In this document: positions 7,495 through 15,722 of the stretch, piece after piece
How the letters are laid out: the number at the start of each line of letters is the position of its first letter
Position numbering within the stretch: position 1 is the first letter of the stretch
Assembly: GCA_005223075.1 (NCBI GenBank)
Contig: NJBO01000010.1
Span: 1 to 64,000 of the forward strand
DNA from: a candidate division TA06 bacterium B3_TA06
GTDB taxonomy: Bacteria; Hydrothermota; Tepidihabitantia; B3-TA06
Direction: 5' to 3'
DNA: 64,000 nucleotides
Program-made: the position numbers and the translations under genes
Notes under the pieces: generated by a model
What the model was told of the DNA's origin: nothing
Seen by the model: the letters and a program-made list of their open reading frames with translations, nothing else
Database searches by the model: none

Positions 7495-9543
7495 CCCTGT
7501 CTCTTCCTTCTTCTTTCTGGTGCGCTTCTTTGGTTTTTTCTCAGCCTTCTTGGCTTCGGCGTCGACGTCCGGTTCGGCTTTCGCCTCACCGTCGGCTTTC
7601 ACCTCACCGTCGGCTTTCGCCTCAGCGTGGGGTTCTTCCTTTTTCGCGGTCTTCTTCCTGGTAGTTTTCTTCGGTTCGGCTTTCGCCTCAGCGTCAGGTT
7701 TCTTCCTGCGAGCAGTGGTTTTCTTTTTTGTTTTTTCTTTGGTTGGGACCTCTGATTTGTCCTTGGCAGCTTCTTTGACTTTGGTCTCTGGTTCTTTCTT
7801 CTTGGTTTTTTCGGCGGCTTTGGTAGTTTGCTTTGTTTCCTCTGTGCTCTCAGCCGCTTCTTCCAGGGTGCTTAGGGCATCGGCAAGATGGTCCTTAAGT
7901 GAGAAGCCTTTGGGGGCTTTGATGGATTCGGCGTGACGACGTTCCTTTGCCTCGGTCTTCTTGTAGTAGTCGCGTTCAGAAAGGATCACCCTGCGGCCCT
8001 TGAGGTCGATTCGACGTATGATTAGCTGGAGCTCCTCGCCCAGCCTGTAGTGGTCTTTGATCTTCTTTATCTTGCGCTTACGAAGCTGCTGTTGAGGAAC
8101 GAAGCCCTCGATCTCCTCGGTAAGCGCAACCACTACGCCGGAAGAGGGCATGTCTATGATCTTGCCCAACACATGAGCACCCTCTTTGTGTTCCTTGGAC
8201 CAGCTGTAGAATGGGTCTTCCTGGGTCTGCTTGATGCCGAGGGTTATCCTGCGGCTCTCCTTGTCCACATCCAGGATGATGGTTTCGACCCGCTCTCCCT
8301 TCTTAAGGATCTCGCGGGGATGCTTGATGCGTTTGGTCCAGGAAAGATCGACGTTGCGCACAAGGCCCTCGATCCCTTCCTGGATCTCAACGAATGCCCC
8401 AAAGTTCTTGAGTGAGGTTACAGTTCCTTCCAGGCGCTGACCGATATGGTAGCGTTCGTCTATCATCGACCATGGGTCGGGCGTAGTCTGTTTGAGACCT
8501 AAAGAGATACGTCTGTTATCCTTGTCCATTGATAAAACGATTGTTTCTACTTCATGGCCGATCTGCAGTATCTGAGCCGGGTGACTTACCGTGCGGGTCC
8601 ATGACATCTCGCTGATGTGGATAAGGCCTTCTATGCCTTTCTCCAGCTCAACGAAAGCACCGTAGTCGGTGAAGCTCGTGACTGTCCCCTTGACGCGAGA
8701 ACCTATGGAGTAGCGCTTGTCAACGTTATCCCATGGATGCGGGGTAAGCTGCTTTAGACCTACGGTTACCCTGCCTGTCTCCTCGTTCTTAGTGAGAACC
8801 TTAACCTTGATCTTCTCTCCAACCTTCAGGACTTCAGCAGGATGCACAATCTTCTTCCAGCTGATGTCTGAGATGTGCAGAAGTGCATCAAGGCCACCCA
8901 GATCGATGAAGGCGCCGAAGTCCACGATGTTCTTCACTATCCCTTCAACCACCTCATCCACGTTAAGCCTGTCAAGGGCCTCCTTGTGGAGTCTGGCGAG
9001 TTCTTCCTCGAGAAGCATCCGGCGCGAGACAACGATGTTGCGCTTGTTCCAGTTGACCTTGATTATCTTAACCTCGATCTCCTTACCGATGTAGGCGTCG
9101 AAGTCGGTTACCGAGCGAATGTCAACCTGGGAGCCGGGCAGGAATGCGTCGAGGCCGAAAACCTCCACCTGCAGACCGCCCTTAACCTTCTTGCGCACCA
9201 GGGCAGGACAGGATTCCTCGGCCTCCAGCTTGCGCTTTATGGTATCCCAGGCCATCTGGAAGTCGGCCTTCTTCTTGGAGATCACAGGGAGCCCTTCGCG
9301 GTTCTCAAGTGACTCCACGAACACCATCACATCGTCGCCTACCTTGATCTCCTCAGGCTCGTTAAACTCGGTGATGGAAAGCACCCCTTCAGACTTCCAA
9401 CCCAGGTCAATAAGCACTGAGTTGCCCTCAACCCGGGCTATCTTCCCCGTGACTATCTCGCCTACATGCAAGCTCGATAGCGACTCGGAGATTAGTTTTT
9501 CGAGTTCTTCGCTTGTTGGATCTTTGACTACGTTTTCTGTCAT
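7486..9543 (-). CDS. rpsA: Ribosomal protein S1 with long lysine/alanine-rich tail
   Basis: This 685-residue protein binds mRNA on the 30S subunit. Six S1 (OB-fold) repeats are visible, starting near residues 28, 112, 197, 282, 369 and 455. The strongest are repeats 3-5, each with GAFV/GAFI and a GL.H.S..SW end. After about residue 545 comes a disordered tail of Lys, Ala, Glu, Thr with short repeats such as DGEVKADGEAKAEPD, unlike typical S1 and resembling histone-H1-like tails. The ATG has TAGGAGG 9 nt upstream. The gene follows plsC and cmk, a long-known neighbourhood. In several lineages ispH also lies here, whereas in this genome ispH is elsewhere, fused to a UbiA-like domain. Confidence 0.95.
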   Translation of the reverse strand: MTENVVKDPTSEELEKLISESLSSLHVGEIVTGKIARVEGNSVLIDLGWKSEGVLSITEFNEPEEIKVGDDVMVFVESLENREGLPVISKKKADFQMAWDTIKRKLEAEESCPALVRKKVKGGLQVEVFGLDAFLPGSQVDIRSVTDFDAYIGKEIEVKIIKVNWNKRNIVVSRRMLLEEELARLHKEALDRLNVDEVVEGIVKNIVDFGAFIDLGGLDALLHISDISWKKIVHPAEVLKVGEKIKVKVLTKNEETGRVTVGLKQLTPHPWDNVDKRYSIGSRVKGTVTSFTDYGAFVELEKGIEGLIHISEMSWTRTVSHPAQILQIGHEVETIVLSMDKDNRRISLGLKQTTPDPWSMIDERYHIGQRLEGTVTSLKNFGAFVEIQEGIEGLVRNVDLSWTKRIKHPREILKKGERVETIILDVDKESRRITLGIKQTQEDPFYSWSKEHKEGAHVLGKIIDMPSSGVVVALTEEIEGFVPQQQLRKRKIKKIKDHYRLGEELQLIIRRIDLKGRRVILSERDYYKKTEAKERRHAESIKAPKGFSLKDHLADALSTLEEAAESTEETKQTTKAAEKTKKKEPETKVKEAAKDKSEVPTKEKTKKKTTARRKKPDAEAKAEPKKTTRKKTAKKEEPHAEAKADGEVKADGEAKAEPDVDAEAKKAEKKPKKRTRKKKEETGGK

Positions 9544-9561
9544 TAGGTTTTTCCTCCTAGT

Positions 9562-10299
9562 CTAGAGATTCACCTGGATATCCCAATCTGCCTTTTTGCG
9601 CGCAGAAAGGGTTTGGTTTTCAGTGTTTACAGGTTTAAGTGGAGCTTTGCTCGCTGCTTGACCGATTCTCTTCGAGTTCACCCTGCCGTGAGCGATGTCC
9701 GCCAGGCGGTGCACCTCGCGTTCGATGCGAAGGGTGAACTCCTCGTAAGCTTCCTTGTCCTTGGATGGGCCCTCAGGGTAGATAGGCTCTGCGAAGAAAA
9801 CCTCCACCATTGAACGTCTGGTGAGCCAGTCCAGCCAGGGACGATGGGTGTTCTTTATGTATGCCGGAACCACCGGGATTTTGTAGCGCAGTGCAAGCAT
9901 CCCTACTCCTGACTTGAACGGCAGGAACGTTCCATTAAGGCTGCGTGTGCCTTCAGGGAAAAGGATTATTGCTTGTTTTTTCTTGATGAGTCTGTATGCT
10001 TCCTTAAACAGGTGCATGTCGAAAGCCTTGCCGCGTTTGATAGGGATGGCGTTGAAGTAGGCGATAAGCCAGCGGAAGAACCTGGACTGGGCAAACAACT
10101 CCTCCTTGGCCAGAAAAAAACACTCGCGTCCGGCTGCGTGACCCACGAGTGGGGGATCAATGAAGTTCATGTGGTTGGAGGCGATGAGCACTGCTCCTTT
10201 CCGTGGAACGTAGGAGCGTCCATGCACCCGTACTCCAAACAGGAATCGTAAAGTGGGACCGACTATCGACCATCCAATCATCCAGCGCAACCTCATCAC
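9562..10299 (-). CDS. plsC: 1-acyl-sn-glycerol-3-phosphate acyltransferase
   Basis: This 245-residue PlsC-family enzyme makes phosphatidic acid at the inner membrane. The acyltransferase motif NHMNFIDPP is near residue 43 and FPEGTRSLNG near residue 115, with PVVPAYI following. An N-terminal hydrophobic segment is expected for membrane association. The start ATG overlaps the cmk stop by 4 nt. The C-terminal 40 residues are polar and family-atypical. It sits between cmk and rpsA, as in other bacteria. Confidence 0.92.
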   Translation of the reverse strand: MMRLRWMIGWSIVGPTLRFLFGVRVHGRSYVPRKGAVLIASNHMNFIDPPLVGHAAGRECFFLAKEELFAQSRFFRWLIAYFNAIPIKRGKAFDMHLFKEAYRLIKKKQAIILFPEGTRSLNGTFLPFKSGVGMLALRYKIPVVPAYIKNTHRPWLDWLTRRSMVEVFFAEPIYPEGPSKDKEAYEEFTLRIEREVHRLADIAHGRVNSKRIGQAASKAPLKPVNTENQTLSARKKADWDIQVNL

Positions 10300-10970
10300 C
10301 CTTCTCCCATTCTTGTCATTACCTCTTCGTAGATAATATCTACTTGCTGGTCTATGGTGAGGTTGGTGGTCTCCACGTAGAATGCATCCGGTGTGTGAAG
10401 AAGCGGGCTTATCTTGCGATGGGAGTCTGTATCGTCTCGCTTTGCCAGGTTTGCTTTCACCTCTTCGATATCGCGGGAGATACCCCTTTCTTCCAGTTCT
10501 TTCTGACGGCGGCTGGCGCGCTCAACAAGATCACAGCTCATGAAGACCTTGAGGGCTGCGTCAGGGAAGACCACCGAGCCGATGTCCCTGCCCTCGCAGA
10601 CCAGTTTGCGGTTGCGTCCTAACTGGCGCTGTTTGGCCACAAGGAACGCGCGCACCAACGCCCGTTCGGCAACAGGGGAGACCCAGCGATCTACCTCGTG
10701 GGAGCGAAGTTCATCTGAAAGACGCTTGCCGTTAAGGTAGACGTAAAGCTTGTAGTTGCGTATCTTAAATTCAAGCGGGGCATCCAGGAGGGCCTTTTGA
10801 AGAAGCCTGTCCGAGGCCTCGAGGGCGTCTTCTTGCAATAATAAATAGGTAACCGCACGATACATCGCGCCGGTATCCAGATAGACAACTCCCAGCTTTT
10901 TTGCGAGAAGTCTGGCGGTTGTGCTTTTGCCTGAAGAGGCGGTTCCGTCAATGGCTACAACACACTTCAA
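10296..10970 (-). CDS. cmk: Cytidylate kinase
   Basis: This 224-residue enzyme phosphorylates CMP and dCMP with ATP. The P-loop is GTASSGKSTTARLLA near residue 9, LDTGAMYRAV follows, then the NMP-binding insert, and GRDIGSVVFPDA is near residue 130. Length is normal. The start is a TTG at 10970: a GGAGG site lies 11 nt upstream, and an upstream TTG is followed at once by a stop. It leads the cmk-plsC-rpsA operon. The leader, about 57 nt, holds a small hairpin (ACGGG and CCCGT arms). Confidence 0.95.
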   Translation of the reverse strand: MKCVVAIDGTASSGKSTTARLLAKKLGVVYLDTGAMYRAVTYLLLQEDALEASDRLLQKALLDAPLEFKIRNYKLYVYLNGKRLSDELRSHEVDRWVSPVAERALVRAFLVAKQRQLGRNRKLVCEGRDIGSVVFPDAALKVFMSCDLVERASRRQKELEERGISRDIEEVKANLAKRDDTDSHRKISPLLHTPDAFYVETTNLTIDQQVDIIYEEVMTRMGEG

Positions 10971-11033
10971 GTCAAGTAGTTCCTCCTTTTTTTAATCTTT
11001 ACTGTCGACGGGTTTTTGCCCGTGCAGTTTACA

Positions 11034-11062
11034 ATTATAGGCGATTTATGATACCTCGTCAA
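11034..11062 (-). promoter_or_regulatory. Promoter of cmk-plsC-rpsA
   Basis: On the minus strand TTGACG (11057-11062) and TATAAT (11034-11039) are 17 nt apart. The start would be near 11027, giving a leader of about 57 nt with GGAGG at 10982-10986. Confidence 0.75.
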
Positions 11063-11100
11063 GCCCCGACCAGGAGATTCCGTGAAGAAGTACAGTCCGG

Positions 11101-11263
11101 CGAAGTGCCACCGTCTGGCGGAGGATTGACGCGGACGCCGCTTCGCGTAAGGAGGGGGTGATTGTGAGCTTTCATCCTCCCCCTGCCCGACAGGGGCACA
11201 CTGTTCCATCAAGGGCGGGGAAACACCCCGTCATTGCGAGCGGCTGGAAGCCGCGAAGCAATC
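11101..11263. repeat. Mixed intergenic repeats
   Basis: Bases 11104-11180 hold a G-rich/C-rich pair like that at 13358 (GGAGGGGGTGATTGTG, then a pyrimidine-rich answer). Bases 11229-11263 hold CGTCATTGCGAG, a 6-bp hairpin (GCGGCT and AGCCGC), and GCGAAGCAATCTC. The second type recurs at 58071-58100 and, inverted and longer, at 13624-13681. No gene is visible between 10971 and 11421. Confidence 0.6.
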
Positions 11264-11317
11264 TCATATCTGGCAGGGTTCGAGGATTTGCCTCTAAGTG
11301 TCGGTCACCCAAGGGGG

Positions 11318-11380
11318 ATGTAGAACAGGCTGGAAGCCTGTTCTTTAATATTTGCTCAGCCTGGAGAGGCTGAGCCACAT
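11318..11380. repeat. Twin-hairpin element, copy 2
   Basis: Short outer arms ATGT (11318-11321) and ACAT (11377-11380) enclose two hairpins: AGAACAGGCT/AGCCTGTTCT (11322-11344, loop GGA) and GCTCAGCC/GGCTGAGC (11354-11375, loop TGGAGA). The inner stems are unrelated to the other copies, but the plan is the same. A single-hairpin element follows at once, as it does after the copy at 52192. Confidence 0.65.
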
Positions 11381-11388
11381 TATCTTTT

Positions 11389-11422
11389 GCGATCTTTTGT
11401 CCCTTCGGGACAAAAGGAGCAT
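11389..11422 (+). repeat. Single-hairpin element, copy 1
   Basis: The conserved flank GCGATC is followed by a 9-bp stem, TTTTGTCCC (11395-11403) with GGGACAAAA (11407-11415) around a TTC loop, then GGAGCAT. It ends at the stop codon of the minus-strand DUF362 gene and may terminate it. Confidence 0.8.
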
Positions 11423-13176
11423 TATTTTACCAGCAGTATCTTCTGCGTCTGCGCGAACTCTCCGGCCTGGAGGCGACAGAAGTATATACCGCCGCTAAGG
11501 GGGTTGCCCGCATCGTCATTTCCGTCCCAGCGAACAGAGTAGTTACCAGCCACTCTGAGGCCTTCTGCAAGGGTCTTGACCGGCCGGCCTGAGGTGTCAA
11601 ATATCACGAGCTTTGTTCGCGATTTCTGAGGTATGACATACCGGATGATGCTCGTTTCACTGAATGGGTTTGGAGAGATCGACTCCAATCCGAAAGATGT
11701 AGATTCAGGAGTGCTTTCTTCTCCCACTCCAGGCTCAGGTAGCACCTCACGGTCATACACGGAGATATCTGCCGAATCCATGGTGCACGGCAGCCCTGCT
11801 GATTCTCTAAGGTAGGTTGTCCATCTTGAAAGATGGTTGTTGTAAAGGCTTCCCTGGCGGTCGGGATCGGTTTCATTCGGGTCCTTGGCAACCGGGGTAA
11901 GGATGAACTTGGCCGCATACCATGAGGAGGCAACCGGGTCGGTGGAGGCGAGTAGCATCTTTGTGTTGGTAAGATAGTTGAGATTGTTGGGGCCTTCGCC
12001 CGAGGTCCAGGTGGCGTCCACTATGGTCAAACGGGGCCAGGTAACCGCCATCACTCGCGCCACCAGAGCGTAATCACTGAAGAAGTAATTGTAATGCATG
12101 GCGTTGGAACCGCCGTAGCGCTGCTGTGCGTAGGCGGTGGTAAGCACCCCTATCCAGTTCTTAACACCGATGGTTGAACCGGCCAGGAAATGAGCCTTGA
12201 GCACCGGGAAGTCGATTATACAGAGCCGCTCCGCGTCATAGGACTCTAGATCAGGATCCCAGATGCCGTACCGTAAGGAGATGTAGTAGTTTCCGGAAGG
12301 GGAGCGGAACTTGGGGTAGGTGATCTTTGTCTCGGCTTCGTAGACGTATCCGTCGTTGTAGTCGCCTTCAGAATATTCTGAGGCCACATCGTTCCAGATG
12401 TATTTCCAGTCAAGGGTATCAACCGGATAACCCTTGGCCTTGAAGGTCGCAACGACATCCACTATTGATTGTTCCGGATCGTCGCCGTTGTTGTCTTGAT
12501 CGTTGATGCCGGTGCCGATATCCTGCGTATTATCACATACAAGAATCTCACCACTGAACCCGTCGGGATGATTGAGTATCTGCCAGATGAGGCCTTTGAT
12601 CCGATCGGAGTTGGTACCGTTCTGTGCGTTCCACTGGAAGTTGGCCTTGATGATTACTACATTGTCCGCGCCAACGATGCCGTTAGGGTGTTCGGTGGTC
12701 CGGTGCAGGAAGATATCTTTGGCGGCAAGCATCGCCAGAAGGGTGTCTACTGCCGGGTCTTTCAAGTAGGGGTCTGGAACGGATGCGTCGCCTGGGGCCA
12801 GTGAGCCGGACGTGGATGGGATGGAATCCATCACGAAGACGGTTGAGACCGGGTCTGAGATCTCCCAGGTGGGCAGTGATGAGGGTGCCTCCTTGGCCCC
12901 GGCAAGGCCGGGTGACGCTCCCAAGAACATGACTCCTACCAGCAAGATGGACACTGCAGAAAGCTTTGCAAATCTCTTTAAAAACAAGCCCCCGCCTAAA
13001 ACCGCAATCACTGCCAGAAACCAAGTTGAAGCAAGGGGAAACGCCATCTGCTGGCAGGGGTAGGTCAGCCGCTTGGGATTCGTTCCGCTTCTGAGCAGGA
13101 CCCAGAGAAACGCAAAGAACCCGGCTGTCCAGAACCACCAGTGCCGATTTTTGAACCCCTTTTTGCCTGAATCCAT
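11422..13176 (-). CDS. DUF362 protein with T9SS FlgD-like sorting domain
   Basis: This 584-residue protein has three hydrophobic segments at the N-terminus (about 14-30, 50-66 and 72-95), with RSGTNPKRLTYPCQQMA between the first two. A DUF362 domain follows (about 120-460): VVIIKANFQWNAQ, GEILVCDNT, VLKAHFLAGSTIGVKNWIGVL and IVDATWTSGEGPNN. Residues about 500-584 are a FlgD-Ig-like C-terminal signal (SIIRYVIP, LVIFDTSGRPVKTL, WDGNDDAGNPLSGGIYFCRL), the kind used by type IX secretion for export and surface anchoring. DUF362 proteins are often linked to iron-sulfur clusters, but no ferredoxin motif is seen here. The start has AGGAG 7 nt upstream. The biochemical role is unknown. Confidence 0.85.
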   Translation of the reverse strand: MDSGKKGFKNRHWWFWTAGFFAFLWVLLRSGTNPKRLTYPCQQMAFPLASTWFLAVIAVLGGGLFLKRFAKLSAVSILLVGVMFLGASPGLAGAKEAPSSLPTWEISDPVSTVFVMDSIPSTSGSLAPGDASVPDPYLKDPAVDTLLAMLAAKDIFLHRTTEHPNGIVGADNVVIIKANFQWNAQNGTNSDRIKGLIWQILNHPDGFSGEILVCDNTQDIGTGINDQDNNGDDPEQSIVDVVATFKAKGYPVDTLDWKYIWNDVASEYSEGDYNDGYVYEAETKITYPKFRSPSGNYYISLRYGIWDPDLESYDAERLCIIDFPVLKAHFLAGSTIGVKNWIGVLTTAYAQQRYGGSNAMHYNYFFSDYALVARVMAVTWPRLTIVDATWTSGEGPNNLNYLTNTKMLLASTDPVASSWYAAKFILTPVAKDPNETDPDRQGSLYNNHLSRWTTYLRESAGLPCTMDSADISVYDREVLPEPGVGEESTPESTSFGLESISPNPFSETSIIRYVIPQKSRTKLVIFDTSGRPVKTLAEGLRVAGNYSVRWDGNDDAGNPLSGGIYFCRLQAGEFAQTQKILLVK

Positions 13177-13210
13177 AATTAGCTCCTAACGATTGGTCTA
13201 TAACAGATAT

Positions 13211-13238
13211 ATTCTAGCTTACTTTGCCTTCCCGTCAA
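13211..13238 (-). promoter_or_regulatory. Promoter of the DUF362 gene
   Basis: On the minus strand TTGACG (13233-13238) and TAGAAT (13211-13216) are 16 nt apart, with a leader of about 29 nt and an AGGAG site before the ATG at 13176. Confidence 0.65.
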
Positions 13239-13354
13239 GGGTCAAGGGAGGGGTGTTTAGTTATTGCAAGTACCTGACCAGGGCGCAGGCGGGGTATTCT
13301 CATGATTACTCCGAGCTGATGCTATTACCTTAAGGGAACAACACCCGTAACACA

Positions 13355-13436
13355 CCTACCTCCCCCTTGATGGGGGAGAATAAAGGAGGTGGTGATTGTG
13401 GGCTTTCACCCTCTCTCTACCCCCTCCCATCAAGGA
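13355..13436. repeat. G/C-rich inverted repeat in a 511-base gap
   Basis: CCTCCCCCTTGATGGGGGAG (13360-13379) is followed by a GGAGGTGGTGATTGTGGGC block and CCCCTCCCATCAAGGAG. It is close to the block at 28-180. The rest of the gap 13177-13688 holds a twin-hairpin element, a perfect 12-base palindrome CCTCAATTGAGG (13572-13583) and another repeat, but no gene. Confidence 0.6.
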
Positions 13437-13514
13437 GTTTGTCGGAAAAGCGGTTTTCTGACAATTGCTTCGTATCGTCTATTCTGATCACCATCCGTTC
13501 ACGATCTCTAACGC

Positions 13515-13568
13515 ACGTAGTGCGAAGCTTTAGCTTCGCTGCGAGACTAAAGTCTCGCTCTACATGCT
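13515..13568. repeat. Twin-hairpin element, copy 3
   Basis: The element runs from ACGTAGT to CTACATGCT. Hairpin one is GCGAAGC/GCTTCGC (loop TTTA). Hairpin two is GCGAGACT/AGTCTCGC (loop AA). It has the same outline and flanks as the copy at 37111, with different stem sequences that stay paired. Confidence 0.8.
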
Positions 13569-13623
13569 CATATCCTCAATTGAGGGTGATCAAAGGCCGT
13601 CTCAGATCAACGCGCGTCATTTA

Positions 13624-13681
13624 TATGAGATCGCCGCGTCGCCTTGTGCCCCCTTCGGGTGCTTCGCTCCTCGCGATGACT
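13624..13681. repeat. Dispersed GATTGC/GCGATGAC-type repeat
   Basis: Bases TGAGATCGCCGCGTCGCC through CCTCGCGATGAC are the reverse complement of the CGTCATTGCGAG ... GAAGCAATCTCA repeat seen at 11229 and 58071, with an inserted small hairpin (CCCCC TTC GGGTG). I know this type of repeat from many unrelated bacterial genomes. Confidence 0.55.
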
Positions 13682-13688
13682 GATAGGA

Positions 13689-14294
13689 TTACAAGTTCCC
13701 TTTACGGATCTCTTTTCTCACAAAGGCGTTGAATGAGGAGCAGGCCTCGGCGTCCCGCTTCAGCCCTTCCGGATCTTGCTGCGCTCTTCTGCTCATGTAG
13801 GCATTAACCCTCTGGCGAAGTTCGTCGGGCAGTGGGCGGTCGTTTCCTCTACCATACCTGCTATCGGCTGGGTCGCCGAACATCGGGCGAACCTTGCAAA
13901 TCCTCTCGTTTGCCTCCGCGGCACTCAGCCCTTCCTCTTTCGTAAACCTAAGGAAAAGTGCGTATACAAAGACCTCATCCACCTTTGACATCATCCTGCG
14001 CTCAAGATCGTGCATGTTCCACCACCACCGGATGTTCTGGTCCCGAACACCCTCTGCCCTCTTCTTGGCCAGTACGGTTTTGACTTTTTTATCTGTGGAT
14101 TCTTTTTCTAAAAGCATATCGCCCAGGTTAGGCGGCAGGTTCATGGTGTCTTCCTTCCTTGCTTCTTCGGTTACCTTTGTGAACAGGTCTTTGAAGGTTC
14201 GCTTCGCCTTTGCCATGGACATTCCCATCATCTTCTGGAATATGGGCAGGTATTGATTCCTCAGATGTTTCTGGAGCGTGGATGTTTTTGCCAT
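13689..14294 (-). CDS. Uncharacterised 201-residue cytoplasmic protein
   Basis: I do not recognise this protein. It has no signal peptide or membrane segment, is mostly helical and charged, and is rich in Met, Lys, Arg and Glu. Segments that stand out are IRWWWNMHDLERRMMSKVDEVFVYALFL (about 85-112, quoted in parts: IRWWWNMHDLERR then KVDEVFVYALFL) and a basic C-terminus. A coding reading is supported by AAGGAG 7 nt before the ATG, a plausible promoter and clean codon use. It is divergent from nadA across a 100-base gap that holds both promoters, but no functional link to NAD synthesis is evident. Confidence 0.7.
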   Translation of the reverse strand: MAKTSTLQKHLRNQYLPIFQKMMGMSMAKAKRTFKDLFTKVTEEARKEDTMNLPPNLGDMLLEKESTDKKVKTVLAKKRAEGVRDQNIRWWWNMHDLERRMMSKVDEVFVYALFLRFTKEEGLSAAEANERICKVRPMFGDPADSRYGRGNDRPLPDELRQRVNAYMSRRAQQDPEGLKRDAEACSSFNAFVRKEIRKGNL

Positions 14295-14313
14295 GTCCGT
14301 CTCCTTGGATACT

Positions 14314-14341
14314 AACCTACACCTGATCGGGGTCTTGTCAA
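14314..14341 (-). promoter_or_regulatory. Promoter of the uncharacterised gene
   Basis: On the minus strand TTGACA (14336-14341) and a weak TAGGTT box (14314-14319) are 16 nt apart. It lies back to back with the nadA promoter. Confidence 0.5.
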
Positions 14342-14361
14342 CGTGCCACTTGTTCTTCGAG

Positions 14362-14389
14362 TTGACATTCTCATCCTCACTGTTATAGT
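14362..14389 (+). promoter_or_regulatory. Promoter of nadA, leaderless start
   Basis: TTGACA (14362-14367) and TATAGT (14384-14389) are 16 nt apart. The expected start, 7 nt after the -10 box, is the A of the nadA ATG (14396). There is no Shine-Dalgarno site. Confidence 0.75.
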
Positions 14390-14395
14390 TACGTT

Positions 14396-15331
14396 ATGGC
14401 TGATGCTGTTGCTACTAAGGAGTTAAGTACTGAGGAGATGACTCTTGAGATCAGACAGCTGGCTCGTGAACGACAGGCGCTTATCCTGGTTCATAACTAT
14501 CAACTGCCGGAGATCCAGGACCTTGCCGATTATCTCGGCGATTCGCTTGATCTGGCCCGGCGTTCTGCCGAGGCCACGCATCCGGTAATATTATTCTGCG
14601 GTGTGCGTTTCATGGCCGAGACCGCCAAGATCCTTGCCCCGGACAAGATGGTTCTTCTGCCCCGCCCAGATGCGGGCTGCCCCATGGCCGACATGGCCGA
14701 TGTTGAAGGTCTGCGCAACCTGAAGGCCGAACATCCGAATGCCAAGGTGGTTGCTTACGTCAACACCAACGCTGACATCAAGGCTGAGGTCGACGTCTGC
14801 TGCACCTCTGCCAACGCGGTAAAGGTGGTCGAAGGGGTGGATGCCGAAGAGATCATCTTCGTCCCTGACTGCAACCTTGCATCCTACGTCCAGCGTTTCA
14901 CAAAGAAGAAGATAATCCCCTGGGCAGGATTCTGTCCGATTCACCGGCGGTTCACCGTGGAGGAGGTCAAAGCCGTGCGCGAGCGCTATCCTGACGCACT
15001 TATCATGGTCCATCCTGAATGCGATCCTGAGGTTATTGATCTGATTGATGAGGTTACCTCAACCAACGGAATGGTGAGACTTGCGCAATCATCCGATCGC
15101 AAACGCTTCATCGTGGGAACCGAGGAGGGGCTTATCTACCGTCTCAAGAAGGAGAACCCTGCCAAGGAGTTCTACTCGCTCGGCGCGCCCAAGGTCTGCG
15201 AGAACATGAAGAAGATAAGGCTTAAGCACGTTCTGGAGGCGCTAAAGAAGGATCAGTACCAGATCCAGGTTGACCCTTCCATCGCTTTCCGGGCACAAAA
15301 AGCACTGGATGAGATGCTGAGATACGTATGA
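14396..15331 (+). CDS. nadA: Quinolinate synthase
   Basis: This 311-residue enzyme condenses iminoaspartate with dihydroxyacetone phosphate to form quinolinate for NAD. Family landmarks in order are ILVHNYQLPEIQDLADYLGD, VILFCGVRFMAETAKIL, the DAGCPMADM loop and the three cluster ligands in VCCTSANAVK, GFCPIHRRF and KVCENMKKI. MVHPECDPEV and FIVGTEEGLIYRL are also present. Length is normal. The ATG coincides with the predicted transcript start. No nadB or nadC is in the window, so the iminoaspartate source is not visible here. Confidence 0.95.
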   Translation: MADAVATKELSTEEMTLEIRQLARERQALILVHNYQLPEIQDLADYLGDSLDLARRSAEATHPVILFCGVRFMAETAKILAPDKMVLLPRPDAGCPMADMADVEGLRNLKAEHPNAKVVAYVNTNADIKAEVDVCCTSANAVKVVEGVDAEEIIFVPDCNLASYVQRFTKKKIIPWAGFCPIHRRFTVEEVKAVRERYPDALIMVHPECDPEVIDLIDEVTSTNGMVRLAQSSDRKRFIVGTEEGLIYRLKKENPAKEFYSLGAPKVCENMKKIRLKHVLEALKKDQYQIQVDPSIAFRAQKALDEMLRYV

Positions 15332-15722
15332 GGTTCCACGAAGTTACCCTGTAAATTTCAAAATGCACCGAAGGACGACGGTTACGGAGTAAATATCAAA
15401 TTGAAGATGCAGAGGGTTGAATATTGATAAAGAAAAACCTTCCAACAATCACAGCACTTGGAGGTCAACTGTTTACCGTCAAACAGTCAAGACAAATTTG
15501 CAATTTGAATTGAGCGACACCCTCATGTACATGGGCAGGTGAGGCTGTTCCACATCTTTCCATCACCCCCCGGCACCTTTGATGCCACGCCCCGGCATCT
15601 TTGACGCCACACCCTCTACCCTGACAACCATCCCTTGACCCACAGCCCCCCCTTGACAGTCAAGCATAAATGGTGTAAAATTCCTGACATAAGTTGATTT
15701 AAGGTAAAGAAGGAGGACCGTA
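15332..15722 (+). other. Intergenic region with tandem repeat, no gene
   Basis: This 391-base gap holds no convincing gene. It has AT-rich stretches of the TTTGCAATTTGAATT type also seen near 35790, 37170 and 40440. At about 15569-15612 a tandem pair CGGCACCTTTGATGCCACG / CGGCATCTTTGACGCCACA occurs. The PASTA promoter is at its right end. Confidence 0.55.
15653..15681 (+). promoter_or_regulatory. Promoter of the PASTA lipoprotein gene
   Basis: TTGACA (15653-15658) and TAAAAT (15676-15681) are 17 nt apart. The leader is about 35 nt and carries AAGGAGG before the ATG at 15723. Confidence 0.75.

Noticed and set aside
11158-11378. Small open frames in the gap before the DUF362 gene
   Set aside because: They run through palindromic repeats on both strands and have no ribosome sites.
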